A DNA stretch of 64,000 nt from Massilia sp. PDC64 (GTDB lineage Bacteria > Pseudomonadota > Gammaproteobacteria > Burkholderiales > Burkholderiaceae_D): NCBI RefSeq assembly GCF_900101265.1, contig NZ_FMZS01000020.1:1-64000 (forward strand). Direction: 5' to 3'. Positions 1-8,434 of the stretch are shown here, piece after piece. Both the position numbers and the translations under genes were made by a program. The notes below the pieces were generated by a model that did not search any database, had not been told where the DNA came from, and was given only the letters and a program-made list of their open reading frames with translations. Position 1 is the first letter of the stretch, and each line of letters begins with the position of its first letter.

Positions 1-2
1 TG

Positions 3-50
3 GGCTATCGCACACCGGCCCAGGTCGAAGCCCTGCACAGGTGTACCTAA
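3..50 (+). mobile_element. C-terminal tail of an IS3-family transposase (cut by window edge)
   Basis: The first 16 codons in frame 3 read GYRTPAQVEALHRCT and then stop at position 50. A GYRTP-x-E-type ending is the usual C-terminus of IS3-family OrfB (DDE, rve domain) transposases, which are about 270-300 residues long. Only the tail is visible, so it cannot be said whether the element is intact. What follows to position 165 (direct repeats, then a terminator) contains no gene and is probably the end of the element plus flanking DNA. Confidence 0.55.
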
Positions 51-80
51 TTTCCCTGTCCACCAAACCGGTGCATCTCA

Positions 81-122
81 CTCTGACCCCGAATTCAGCG
101 CGAAATGTGCTCTGACCCCGAA
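81..122. repeat. Pair of 13-bp direct repeats next to the transposase tail
   Basis: CTCTGACCCCGAA occurs at 81-93 and again at 110-122. The copies are identical and 29 bp apart start to start. They lie between the transposase stop codon and the downstream terminator. They may belong to the terminal region of the insertion sequence, but the second IS end is outside the window, so this is an inference. Confidence 0.5.
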
Positions 123-136
123 GTTTGGTATTCAGG

Positions 137-165
137 ACCCGGCCACATGCCGGGTTTTGTTTTTG
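137..165 (+). terminator. Rho-independent terminator
   Basis: A perfect 7-bp stem (ACCCGGC/GCCGGGT) closes a 5-nt loop and is followed by TTTGTTTTT. It would stop transcription coming from the IS element before the hydrolase-MarR operon. Confidence 0.8.
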
Positions 166-217
166 GAGATTGCTTCTAATTCCTGCGTTGACGGTGCCCG
201 TGCCGGCCGTTAAATTG

Positions 218-231
218 GTTAACACGTTAAC
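218..231. promoter_or_regulatory. Candidate MarR operator upstream of the hydrolase-MarR operon
   Basis: Two copies of the self-palindromic GTTAAC are separated by AC (GTTAAC-AC-GTTAAC), ending 4 bp before the ATG at 235. MarR-family proteins commonly bind TTAAC-N-GTTAA-like dyads in front of operons that contain their own gene, and the second gene here is a MarR. Autoregulation is inferred. Confidence 0.5.
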
Positions 232-234
232 TAA

Positions 235-1119
235 ATGACCGCTCCCATGGAACCCGTCACCATTCCCCTCCCCGGCCCGGACACGATCGCCGCGACCCTG
301 TGGCAGGCGCAGGATGCCCGCGCCGTCGTGCTGGTGCACCCGGCCACCGCCGTCACGCAGCGCTACTACGAAGCGTTCGCGCACTACCTGCACGGCCTGG
401 GCCTGCACGTGCTGACGTACGACTACCGCGGCACGGGCCGCTCGCGCCCAAGCGACCTGAGGCAGTGCACGGTGACGATGGCCGAGTGGATGGAGGACGA
501 CAACGGGGCCGTCACGCGCTGGGCGGCCGCGCGCTTCCCGGAACTGCCGCTACTGGCCGTGGGGCACAGCGTGGGCGGGCATGCGATCGCGCTGTCGTCC
601 GCCACCGGGTTGCTGACGGCGGGCGTGCTCGTGGCGGCGCATGCGGGCGTCACGCGCACGATCCGCGGCGCCGTCGAGCGGGCCCGGGTGTGGTGCGTGA
701 TGCGCCTGCTCGCGCCCGTCCTGTGCAACCTGCTCGGCTACATGCCGGGCCGCCGCATCGGCCTCGGCGAAGACTTGCCGCGCACGGTGATGCTGCAATG
801 GAGCCGCTGGACGACGCTGCCCGGCTATTTCCTCGACGACCCGGCGATGGAGGCACGCCGGCGCATGGCGCGGGTGCGGATACCGCTGCTCGTGCTCGGC
901 TTCGACGACGACCCGTGGGCCAATCCGCGCGCCATTGGCATCCTCGTGCAACCGCTCGTCAACGCGCGCGTGGAGCGGAGACAGGTCGCCCCGCGCGACG
1001 CGGGCCTGCCCGCGATCGGGCACATGGGCTTCTTCCGCCGCCAGGGCGCACGAACGTTGTGGCCGCAGGTCGCCGACTGGCTGCTCGCGCACTGCCCGGC
1101 AAGGGAAACCGCGCGATGA
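235..1119 (+). CDS. Alpha/beta hydrolase (serine aminopeptidase S33-like)
   Basis: The 294-residue protein has the alpha/beta-hydrolase layout. There is a VVLVHP oxyanion region near residue 33, YDYRGTG around 62-68, and a nucleophile elbow GHSVGGH with Ser about 112. An acidic FDDDPW strand end follows, and a C-terminal IGHMGFF supplies the probable catalytic His. No signal peptide is evident, so it should act in the cytoplasm on an ester, thioester or peptide substrate that cannot be deduced. It overlaps the following MarR gene by 4 bp (ATGA), which indicates one translationally coupled operon, and MarR-hydrolase pairs are often induced by the hydrolase's substrate. The ATG at 235 follows directly on a palindromic operator candidate. 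Confidence 0.85.
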   Translation: MTAPMEPVTIPLPGPDTIAATLWQAQDARAVVLVHPATAVTQRYYEAFAHYLHGLGLHVLTYDYRGTGRSRPSDLRQCTVTMAEWMEDDNGAVTRWAAARFPELPLLAVGHSVGGHAIALSSATGLLTAGVLVAAHAGVTRTIRGAVERARVWCVMRLLAPVLCNLLGYMPGRRIGLGEDLPRTVMLQWSRWTTLPGYFLDDPAMEARRRMARVRIPLLVLGFDDDPWANPRAIGILVQPLVNARVERRQVAPRDAGLPAIGHMGFFRRQGARTLWPQVADWLLAHCPARETAR

Positions 1120-1565
1120 CGCCGGCAAAAAAACCGCCCCGCTTCGTCTTCCTGCTGAACCGCGCGCAGAAGGTGTTGCAGCGCTGGATCGAGACGCGCC
1201 CGCAAGCGTGGGACGGCATCAGCTCCGCGCAGGCGGGCCTGCTGTTCCTGCTCGCGTCGCGGGGAGAACCCGCCACGGTCGGCGACATCGCGAAGGGTTT
1301 GCAGGTGGCGCCGGCCGCCGTCACGAACCTGTCCAAGCGGATGCAGGCGGCGCAACTGATCGAACGGGTGGACGACGATGCGGACGGACGCGTCACGCGC
1401 GTGCGCTTGAGCCCGCAGGGGCAGGAGGCGAGCCGCCAGGCCCACGCCGTGCTGCAGGACCTGAACACGCGCCTGACGGCCGGGTTCACGCCGGACGAGC
1501 TGGACGTCGTCGCGCGCTGGCTGGCGCAGGTCGCCGAACTCGAGCGCGACCTGCCCGGCGGGTAA
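1116..1565 (+). CDS. MarR-family transcriptional regulator
   Basis: This 149-residue protein has the MarR winged-helix arrangement: an N-terminal dimerisation helix (RAQKVLQRWIE), a recognition region LQVAPAAVTNLSKRMQAAQLIER, and a basic wing DADGRVTRVRLSPQG, followed by a C-terminal dimer helix. The length is normal for the family. Its ATG at 1116 overlaps the hydrolase stop codon, so expression depends on the upstream gene. A GTTAAC dyad in front of the operon is the likely binding site. It converges on the diguanylate cyclase gene with only 9 bp between the two stop codons and no obvious terminator there. Confidence 0.88.
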   Translation: MTPAKKPPRFVFLLNRAQKVLQRWIETRPQAWDGISSAQAGLLFLLASRGEPATVGDIAKGLQVAPAAVTNLSKRMQAAQLIERVDDDADGRVTRVRLSPQGQEASRQAHAVLQDLNTRLTAGFTPDELDVVARWLAQVAELERDLPGG

Positions 1566-1574
1566 CCGGCGCCG

Positions 1575-3632
1575 TCACGCGCGCGAGCGCACCGGCATGA
1601 TGTACTGGACGTCGCCCGGCACGATGGACAGGTCGACCCATCCCTGGCGCCAGGCCTCTTCCAGGTCCCGCTCGATCGCCTCAACCGTCGCCGGCGCGCC
1701 GTCGGGAAAGCCGAGTATGCCGCACGCGCAGTTGCGGCCGCGCGCCTTGGCCAGGTACAAGGCCATGTCCGCGAGATTGACGACCTGCTCCCAGGTCAGG
1801 GCCGTCCCGCCGAGCGCCAGCGGAAACGGCGCGAATCCCACGGACACGCTGACGGGAACGAGCGTGCCCCGGTGCTCGGCGGCGTGCGACGAGATGCCGT
1901 GCAGGATGCGCAGCGCCACCTCGTCCAGGCCGTCGCGCGCGACCGCGGGCACGAACGCGAGGAATTCCTCGCCGCCCCAGCGCACGATCATGTCCGTGTC
2001 GCGCAATGCCTGGCGCAGGTTGTGCGCGACCGTCTTCAGCACGGCGTCGCCGGCCGCATGGCCCAGCGAGTCGTTAATGTCCTTGAACCGGTCGACGTCG
2101 AGCACGAACAGGGCGCCCACGGTCCCGTCGGCGCCGGTGCGCCGCTCGTTGCCGATCCCGCCCATGAATTCCTGGAAGTGGCGCCGGTTGTACAGCAGCG
2201 TGAGCGGATCGAGCGCGCTCTGCCGCTTCAACTGCTGGTTTTTCTCTTCGAGCTCGGCATTGGCGCGGCGCACCTTCCGGTAGAGGAGGCCGACGACCAC
2301 CGAGGCCAGCGCGAACACGATGGCGAGCAGCCACCAGATGCGCTGCTGCAGGCGGCGGTTGTCCAGCTCCGCCTTCGTGGCGCGGTTCTCCTGGCGCAGC
2401 GCGTCGATCCGGCGCTGCTTGTTCTGGGCCTCGTATTTCTGCTGCAACTCCATCAGCGCCTTCTGGCGCTGCTCGTCGAAGATCTCGCTCGACAGCTTGC
2501 GTTCGCGGTTGTACGCGTCGACGGCGCCCTTGTAGTCCCCGGCGTGTTCCAGCGCGTGTCCGTATTCGCGCAGCACCGCCAGCAGTTCCGGCTTGTCGCC
2601 CTGTTTTTCGTAGGTGGCGAGGCCCGCCTCGAACTGCACCTTGCCCTCGGCCACGTGCCCTTGCCCGAGCAGCGCCTGGCCCAGGTTGACGCGCGCGGTG
2701 GCGGCGTCGTTGTTGCTCCTGGCGTCGACGGCGGCATCCAACGCCTGCGCGGCATAGGTCTGGGCCTCGTGGAACCGGCCCTCCTTCAGGTAGCAATCCG
2801 ACAGGTTGACGAGCGTGGTCGCCACCATCTGGCGTGCGCCCATGCTGCGTTCGAGGGCGAGTTCCTCGAACAGCGCGCGCCGTGCCCGCGCGAACGCTTT
2901 CTGCTCGACGGCCAGCGCGTACTCGTCGCCCAGCGCCGTCGCGATATAGCCCGGGGATGCCATCTGCCTGGCCACGGCCAGCGCTTCCCGCTGCGCCTCC
3001 CATCCCTTGTCGAAATCGCCCGTGTTCAGGTACAGCTGCACCAGCGTATGCAGCGCACTGGCCAGCGGCGCGGCGTCATCCTTGACGTGGCGCGCCATGT
3101 CGACGGCGGCATGCAGTTTCGCCAGCGCCTCAGGATAATTGCCCTCCTCCTGGAACGATTGCCCGGCGGCGATGGTCGCCGCCACCTTGGTCGGGATGTC
3201 GTCCGTCGTCAGGGCAACCCGTTCCGCCTCGAAGGCCGTCGCATGGGATGCGGCCAGTTCTTCCCGCAAATAAAGCGTGTTCGCGCGCCCGATCAGGCCT
3301 TTTGCCAGGGCGACGTTGTCATGGTTGCGGCGGCCATACGTGACGAGCTGGTCCGCCAGGGTCAGCGCATGCGTGAGATCGCCGATGCCGCGCTCGGCGG
3401 TGCTGTAGTGGTACAGGAACTCGGTGCGCAAGGCTGCGGGCGCGGTGGCCATTTCCCATTCCATCGCGCGCAGCCGGCGCGACGCCTCGTCCGGCACGAA
3501 GCGGGCCATGGCGCCGACCTCGCGCAGGCGGCGGGCCTGCGTGTCGTTGCCATGGGCGACGAGCGGGCACAGCAGCACCGCGGCGACGCACACTGCGCGC
3601 ATGCTGGATGATGACAGTACGGAAAAGGCCAT
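1575..3632 (-). CDS. TPR-containing membrane diguanylate cyclase (GGDEF)
   Basis: This 685-residue protein makes the second messenger cyclic di-GMP from two GTP. It begins with a signal-like segment (residues about 11-28), followed by a long periplasmic helical-repeat region with several TPR-like units (about 60-390) and a coiled stretch. One transmembrane helix (about 425-447) precedes the cytoplasmic GGDEF domain. The active site reads GGEEF (about 551-555), and RDTD five residues upstream is an intact inhibitory I-site, so the enzyme should be active and subject to product inhibition. The ATG at 3632 is preferred because GAGGAG stands just upstream; an internal ATG at 3602 has no such site. 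The TPR sensor ligand is unknown. Confidence 0.9.
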   Translation of the reverse strand: MAFSVLSSSSMRAVCVAAVLLCPLVAHGNDTQARRLREVGAMARFVPDEASRRLRAMEWEMATAPAALRTEFLYHYSTAERGIGDLTHALTLADQLVTYGRRNHDNVALAKGLIGRANTLYLREELAASHATAFEAERVALTTDDIPTKVAATIAAGQSFQEEGNYPEALAKLHAAVDMARHVKDDAAPLASALHTLVQLYLNTGDFDKGWEAQREALAVARQMASPGYIATALGDEYALAVEQKAFARARRALFEELALERSMGARQMVATTLVNLSDCYLKEGRFHEAQTYAAQALDAAVDARSNNDAATARVNLGQALLGQGHVAEGKVQFEAGLATYEKQGDKPELLAVLREYGHALEHAGDYKGAVDAYNRERKLSSEIFDEQRQKALMELQQKYEAQNKQRRIDALRQENRATKAELDNRRLQQRIWWLLAIVFALASVVVGLLYRKVRRANAELEEKNQQLKRQSALDPLTLLYNRRHFQEFMGGIGNERRTGADGTVGALFVLDVDRFKDINDSLGHAAGDAVLKTVAHNLRQALRDTDMIVRWGGEEFLAFVPAVARDGLDEVALRILHGISSHAAEHRGTLVPVSVSVGFAPFPLALGGTALTWEQVVNLADMALYLAKARGRNCACGILGFPDGAPATVEAIERDLEEAWRQGWVDLSIVPGDVQYIMPVRSRA

Positions 3633-3740
3633 TGCACTCCTCGGGCTGGGCCGAAGGACGTACGGCCGCTTGCCGGCGCATTATGCCTGTTGTCATCTAG
3701 AAGGTTCAACTTAACCGTATCCCTCGTCATGCGCCATGGG

Positions 3741-5447
3741 TCAACGCTCGGCCAGCGATGCCAGATAGCCGTGGATTTGCGCCACGGCCGCCGCGCCTTC
3801 GCCCGCCGCAGCGGCCACGCGCTTGGTCGAGCCGGCCCGCAGGTCGCCCACGGCGAACACGCCGTCGACGCTCGTTTCGAGCGAGCGGGCGCCGTGTTCC
3901 GCGCGCGTGTCGGCGCCCGTCAGCACGAAGCCCTTGTCGTCCAGCTCGACGCCGCATTCGTGCAGCCAGTCGCTGTTCGGATCGGCGCCGATGAACAGGA
4001 ACAGCCGGCGCACGGCGAACGCACGCTCGTCGCCGCCGTCGGTGCTGCGGCAGCGCACGCCCGTCAGGCCGTTGTCGTCGCCTTCCAGCGCGGCGATCTC
4101 GCGCCGCGTGTGCACATGGATGTTGGGCGTGGCCGCGATGCGTTCGATCAGATAGCTCGACATCGTCGCTTCCAGCCCCCGGCGTACGAGCATATGCACC
4201 TCGGTCGCATGCGCCGCGAGGAATACCGCGGCCTGCCCGGCCGAATTGCCGCCGCCCACGAGCATGACGGCTTCGTTGCGGCACAGCCGCGCTTCCACGG
4301 GCGACGCCCAGTAGTACACGCCGCGGCCTTCGAACTGCGCCAGGTTGGGCAGGTCCGGCTTGCGGTAGCGCGCGCCCGCGGCCAGCACGATGGTCTTGGC
4401 TTGCAGACAGGTGCCGTCATCCATTTCCACCTTGAGCGGCCGCTCGTGGCACAACAGGCGCGTGGCCTGCGCGGGGATCGCGACCTCGGCGCCGAATTTC
4501 ACCGCCTGCACGTACGAGCGGCCAGCCAGCGCGCGGCCGGAAATCCCGGTCGGGAAGCCGAGGAAGTTCTCGATGCGGGCGCTCGCCCCCGCCTGGCCCC
4601 CATAGGAACGCTGGTCCAGCACCATCACCCGCAAGCCTTCGGAGGCCGCGTACACGGCCGTCGCGAGGCCGGACGGGCCGGCACCGACCACCAGCACGTC
4701 GAACACGGTCCCCCGCTCGATGCGGGGCAAGGTGCCGAGGCAGCGGCCCACTTCGGCCAGCGTCGGGTTCTTCAGCACGAAGCCGTCCGGCAGCGCTACG
4801 AGCGGCCAGTCGGATTCGTTGCGCCAGTGCTCGCGCACGAGCTGGGCCGCTTCCGGGTCCGTGTCCGGATCGCGCCGGGTGTACGGGTAGGCATTGCGCG
4901 AGAGAAAATTCTCGAGTTCGAACAGACCCTGGTGCGCATTCGGCCCGATCAGGATGGGGCCGCCCGGTTTGCTGTTGATGAGTTGAACGCGGCGGAGGAT
5001 GAATGCACGCATCAGGCGCTCGCCCAGTTCGGCCTCGGCCACGATCACGGCGCGCAGGCATTCCGCATCGAGCACGAGGGCTTCCAGCTCGCCCACGGCA
5101 AATCCGTCCGCGAGCGGCGGCCGGCCCGACAACTGGGCCACTTCGCCGCTGAACTGGCCCGGTCCGTATTCGATGACCTCCACGCGCTTGCCGAGCGCAT
5201 CCGTCCGGCTGCACGACAACCTCCCGGACAGGACGACGACCATGCCGGGAGAATCCACGCAGGCGCGGAACACGGTGGCCCCGTCCGGCCACGTGCGGTA
5301 TGTGCCGAAGCGACGCAGGCGCTTGATGTCTTCCGCGCTCAGCACGGGATAGATCTGGTGGCCGCGCGTGGCCAGGTCGATGGCGGCGCGCGCCTCGGAA
5401 TCGGGCGCGAGGCTGGCGGAGATGAGTTCGGGATCGTGTTCGGACAT
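3741..5447 (-). CDS. Cyclic-nucleotide-binding domain fused to thioredoxin-reductase-like FAD oxidoreductase
   Basis: The 568-residue protein has three parts. Residues about 30-160 form a cNMP-binding (CRP-like) domain. A short thioredoxin-like linker follows (about 165-235). The rest is an FAD/NAD(P)H-binding thioredoxin-reductase fold with VVGAGPSGLA near 255, GGQAGASARIENFLGFP, and the second Rossmann motif LVGGGNSAGQ. The CxxC redox pair of true TrxB (ACATCDG) is replaced by YYWASPVEARLC, so a disulphide reductase mechanism of the TrxB type is not expected. It more likely resembles ferredoxin/flavodoxin-NADP reductases or uses another acceptor. The C-terminal GDLRAGSTKRVAAAAGEG segment is the standard FAD-binding end. 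It stands alone; the neighbours do not define its role. Confidence 0.85.
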   Translation of the reverse strand: MSEHDPELISASLAPDSEARAAIDLATRGHQIYPVLSAEDIKRLRRFGTYRTWPDGATVFRACVDSPGMVVVLSGRLSCSRTDALGKRVEVIEYGPGQFSGEVAQLSGRPPLADGFAVGELEALVLDAECLRAVIVAEAELGERLMRAFILRRVQLINSKPGGPILIGPNAHQGLFELENFLSRNAYPYTRRDPDTDPEAAQLVREHWRNESDWPLVALPDGFVLKNPTLAEVGRCLGTLPRIERGTVFDVLVVGAGPSGLATAVYAASEGLRVMVLDQRSYGGQAGASARIENFLGFPTGISGRALAGRSYVQAVKFGAEVAIPAQATRLLCHERPLKVEMDDGTCLQAKTIVLAAGARYRKPDLPNLAQFEGRGVYYWASPVEARLCRNEAVMLVGGGNSAGQAAVFLAAHATEVHMLVRRGLEATMSSYLIERIAATPNIHVHTRREIAALEGDDNGLTGVRCRSTDGGDERAFAVRRLFLFIGADPNSDWLHECGVELDDKGFVLTGADTRAEHGARSLETSVDGVFAVGDLRAGSTKRVAAAAGEGAAAVAQIHGYLASLAER

Positions 5448-5525
5448 GGTCGGCGCCTGGTGGTGGGGTACGCCGGCATGCTAGCGTACTTCAGGCCCGA
5501 TGTGGACTGGATAAATGTAGGGGTA

Positions 5526-6680
5526 TCAGTCGCGCGATTGCACTACGGTGAAACGCCGTTTCAGTCGCAGGAACGGCGTTTCGAACGTCCGATACAGCAA
5601 GGAGGCCACGGCCACGGTCGCGGCAAAGGCGAGCAGCATGCCGACGTCGTCGCCGAGGCCCTTCAGCCATGGCTTGAACTTGTCGTACACGAGCCAGAAG
5701 AAAAAGATGTGGGTCAGGTAGAGGCCGTACGAGATACGCCCGAGGTAGATCAGGGGCGCGGGCAGGAACCGCCGCGGCATGCCGAGCGTCGCGACCAGCA
5801 TGAGCGCCGCGCCGGCCAGCACGAGGCCCCAGCCCGCCAGGCTTTCCGTCACCGTGGCATGGGGAAAATCGGCCTTGATCCCGAATACCGACGACGCGAC
5901 CAGCCACGCGGCGATGGCGGCGATCCACAGGCCGGCCCGGGTGGCGATGGGCCAGTCGGGCCGGCGGCCGCGCAAGGCCAGCGCCAGCAGCATGCCGCCC
6001 GCGAAGAACTGGAAGTGCACGAAGCTGTTCGTCCACTGGCCGCTGAAGCCCGGGGGCGTCGTGAAGCCACGGGCATACCAGACGATCACGCCGTATGACA
6101 CGGCGAGGATGGCGACGTTGACGGCAACGAGCGCGCGGCGCCCGAGCAAGGCGAGGAACGGGATGACGATATAAAACTGTTCCTCGACCGACAGGCTCCA
6201 CATCGGATTGACGGGATATTCGATCCAGCCGTTGAACGTGATGTACCAGTTCCCGGCAAACAGCATGAAGGCGAGCCATTTCGCCGGCGAGTCCGCGCCG
6301 GCGCCGGGCAGGACGTGATTGAGCAGCACGAGCCCGAAAAACACGAGGACATACAGGGGCCAGATCCGCAATATCCGCCTGACATAAAAGGCGCGCACGT
6401 CGATGGTGCCGGTCGCGCTCCGTTCACGCTCCAGCAATTCGGTGATCAGGAAGGCGCTCAGGAAAAAGAACACGGGCACGCCATACACGCCGATCTGCGC
6501 GAATGCATGGAACCACGGATGCCGCGCCTCGTCGATCGGCGCCAGGTCCGTGCGGTGCGTCATGAAGACGAACAGGAACGCGATGAAGCGCAGCACGTCC
6601 AGTTCGGGACGGTAATACCGGGGCGCCGCGTCCCGTGCATCCGGCACCACCGGCAGGTCTATAGTACGAGCGTCCCGCAT
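5526..6680 (-). CDS. Acyltransferase 3 family membrane protein (OafA/YrhL type)
   Basis: The 384-residue polytopic membrane protein opens with YRPELDVLRFIAFLFVFMTHRTD, the conserved start of acyltransferase-3 proteins with the family Arg and His. It continues through about ten hydrophobic segments and contains the WSLSVEEQFYIVIP motif in the middle. The family moves acetyl or other acyl groups from the cytoplasm onto O-antigens, exopolysaccharides or other cell-surface glycans. There is no adjacent glycan cluster, so the acceptor is unknown. The start at 6680 begins directly with MRDARTIDLP; no better internal start is apparent. Confidence 0.88.
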   Translation of the reverse strand: MRDARTIDLPVVPDARDAAPRYYRPELDVLRFIAFLFVFMTHRTDLAPIDEARHPWFHAFAQIGVYGVPVFFFLSAFLITELLERERSATGTIDVRAFYVRRILRIWPLYVLVFFGLVLLNHVLPGAGADSPAKWLAFMLFAGNWYITFNGWIEYPVNPMWSLSVEEQFYIVIPFLALLGRRALVAVNVAILAVSYGVIVWYARGFTTPPGFSGQWTNSFVHFQFFAGGMLLALALRGRRPDWPIATRAGLWIAAIAAWLVASSVFGIKADFPHATVTESLAGWGLVLAGAALMLVATLGMPRRFLPAPLIYLGRISYGLYLTHIFFFWLVYDKFKPWLKGLGDDVGMLLAFAATVAVASLLYRTFETPFLRLKRRFTVVQSRD

Positions 6681-6794
6681 CGTGTTCCCATCGCTGAGTT
6701 GGTCGATGCGGCCGATTCTCGCCCGGCCCGGCGTTTTGCCGCTAAAAAAATTGCCTTAAAAAATGCAAAAAACGGCAGCGCGTGCCCGGACGGG

Positions 6795-7949
6795 CTATCG
6801 TGCCGGCAACGCCGCGATCACGCGCCTGGCGAACTCGGCCGGATTGCCCGCATGCCAGCGCCACACGATCACGAGATCATGCTCGGGAGACACAACGATA
6901 TCGTTGCTCCCGGCGCCCAGCGCCGCGAACGCCGTCGGCGGCAGCCCCGGCAGGTTCTTGCCCTTCGTGTTCAGCCACCACAGATAACCATAGTCGGGGC
7001 CATGCGCGCTGGGCGTCAGTGCCGCCTTCACATAGTCCTTCGGCACGATCTGGCGGCCATTCCAGTTGCCCTGGCGCAGCCACAGATAGCCGAAGCGCGC
7101 CATGTCCCAGGAATCGATCCACATGCCGCCGCCCCAGCGCGTGCCGCCGCTGACGGACGCCACGAGCTTGCCATTCATGTCCACGTAGCTATTGGTGTAC
7201 GGAACCCACTTCCATTGGTGCGACGCGCCGATGGGGTCCATGACTTCGTCCTGGAACACGTCAGGGACGGGCCTGCCGAACACGCGCAGCAGCGACAACG
7301 CAAAGCGGTTGATGCGCACGTCGTTGTATTCGTAGAACGTGCCCGGCTCCTGGAACGTACGCGGCTTGCGCTCGCCGGCGCCGAACGCGTCGTGCCCGAC
7401 GAAGTCCGCGTTCTTGCCCCACATGCTGCCTTCCCACTCGGATTCCTGCTGCAGGTGGTGCTTCCACGTGATGGCCGCATTATGAGGGGACGCGTAGCCG
7501 CCATCCTTCACGGTGGCGCCTACGGGCTCATCGAGGTTCGCGATCTTCCCGTCGCGCAGGGCCACGCCGGCGACGGTCGACAGCATGCTCTTCGCCACGG
7601 AATACGTCGGGTCGACGAAGTGCGTGTCGCCGAATGCCGCCACGACATAGCCCTTGTAGATGACGACGCCGTTCGTGGGCGCCCGTTTCGACGGCAGCGA
7701 ACCGAGCGGCTCGCCGAACGTCTGCCGCTGGTCCGAAAAGTCGCGGGCGCGCTCCGTCTCGTGCGCCTGCGCGTACGCGACCGCTTCGCGCAGCTTGCCG
7801 GCATCGATGCCCAGCTCGCCCGGCGACTTGTGGGCCCACTCCCCGGCCGGCGGAAAGTACGACGGCTCCGCCTTCGGCTTCGGCAAGGTCGCGGCGTGCG
7901 CCAGGACCGGCATGCATACGGCCAGCGCGAGCAGCAGCCGGCGCTTCAC
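6795..7949 (-). CDS. Exported serine hydrolase of the beta-lactamase/class C type
   Basis: The 384-residue protein carries the SxxK nucleophile motif in YSVAKSML, a Y-x-N-like FYEYND, and a C-terminal DYGYLWWLN region. These are typical of penicillin-binding-protein-like esterases and 6-aminohexanoate-dimer-hydrolase relatives. I chose the GTG at 7949: it gives a clean signal peptide (MKRRLLLALAVCMPVLAHA), is preceded by AGGA at a good distance, and overlaps the CYTH gene's stop (GTGA). An in-frame ATG at 7964 lacks a ribosome binding site. The enzyme should act in the periplasm on an ester, amide or D-amino-acid substrate; a genuine beta-lactamase function is not supported. Confidence 0.82.
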   Translation of the reverse strand: MKRRLLLALAVCMPVLAHAATLPKPKAEPSYFPPAGEWAHKSPGELGIDAGKLREAVAYAQAHETERARDFSDQRQTFGEPLGSLPSKRAPTNGVVIYKGYVVAAFGDTHFVDPTYSVAKSMLSTVAGVALRDGKIANLDEPVGATVKDGGYASPHNAAITWKHHLQQESEWEGSMWGKNADFVGHDAFGAGERKPRTFQEPGTFYEYNDVRINRFALSLLRVFGRPVPDVFQDEVMDPIGASHQWKWVPYTNSYVDMNGKLVASVSGGTRWGGGMWIDSWDMARFGYLWLRQGNWNGRQIVPKDYVKAALTPSAHGPDYGYLWWLNTKGKNLPGLPPTAFAALGAGSNDIVVSPEHDLVIVWRWHAGNPAEFARRVIAALPAR

Positions 7950-8422
7950 GGCTTGTCCTGCCATTGCGAGTAGGGATGCCGGATCAGGCTGGAGTTGTAA
8001 TAGCGCTTCTCGCCCGTGACTTCCTGTCCGATCCAGTCGGGCTTCTCGAACGCCTCGTCCTCGGCATCGAGCTCGATCTCCGCGACGACGAGCCCGGCGT
8101 TCAGGCCGAGGAATTCGTCGACTTCCCACGTGTGGCCCGCATGCTCGATGCGGTGGCGGATCTTTTCCACCTGCGGCTGCTCGCACAGGCCGTCGAGGAG
8201 TTCCGTCGCGTCCGCCACGGGGATCTCGTATTCCCACTCGCCACGGGATGCTCCCGTGCTTTTCCCCTTGATGGTGATGACGGCACGCTCGCCCTCGATG
8301 CGCACGCGCACGGTCCGGACGGCATCGGCCACCAGGTAACCCTGGCGCATGCGCGTCGGGATGCCCTGCCCGCGCCAGCCTTCATTCGCCAGCAGGAACT
8401 TGCGTTCGATCTCGACGCCCAT
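7946..8422 (-). CDS. CYTH-domain triphosphatase
   Basis: This 158-residue cytoplasmic protein is a single CYTH domain. It starts with the signature EIERKFLL and continues with charged tunnel strands such as TVRVRIEGERAVITIKGK, EWEYEIP, and EIELDAEDE. Short bacterial members of the family are generally inorganic triphosphatases (tripolyphosphate to pyrophosphate plus phosphate, metal dependent), and some are class IV adenylate cyclases. The length matches the single-domain triphosphatases. It overlaps the downstream serine hydrolase by 4 bp, so the two are co-translated, although no shared pathway is evident. Confidence 0.88.
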   Translation of the reverse strand: MGVEIERKFLLANEGWRGQGIPTRMRQGYLVADAVRTVRVRIEGERAVITIKGKSTGASRGEWEYEIPVADATELLDGLCEQPQVEKIRHRIEHAGHTWEVDEFLGLNAGLVVAEIELDAEDEAFEKPDWIGQEVTGEKRYYNSSLIRHPYSQWQDKP

Positions 8423-8434
8423 AGGAATGGCCCC

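Noticed and set aside
7962..7964. ATG start for the beta-lactamase-fold gene.
   Set aside because: No ribosome binding site precedes it, whereas the GTG at 7949 has AGGA and the typical GTGA overlap with the CYTH stop codon.
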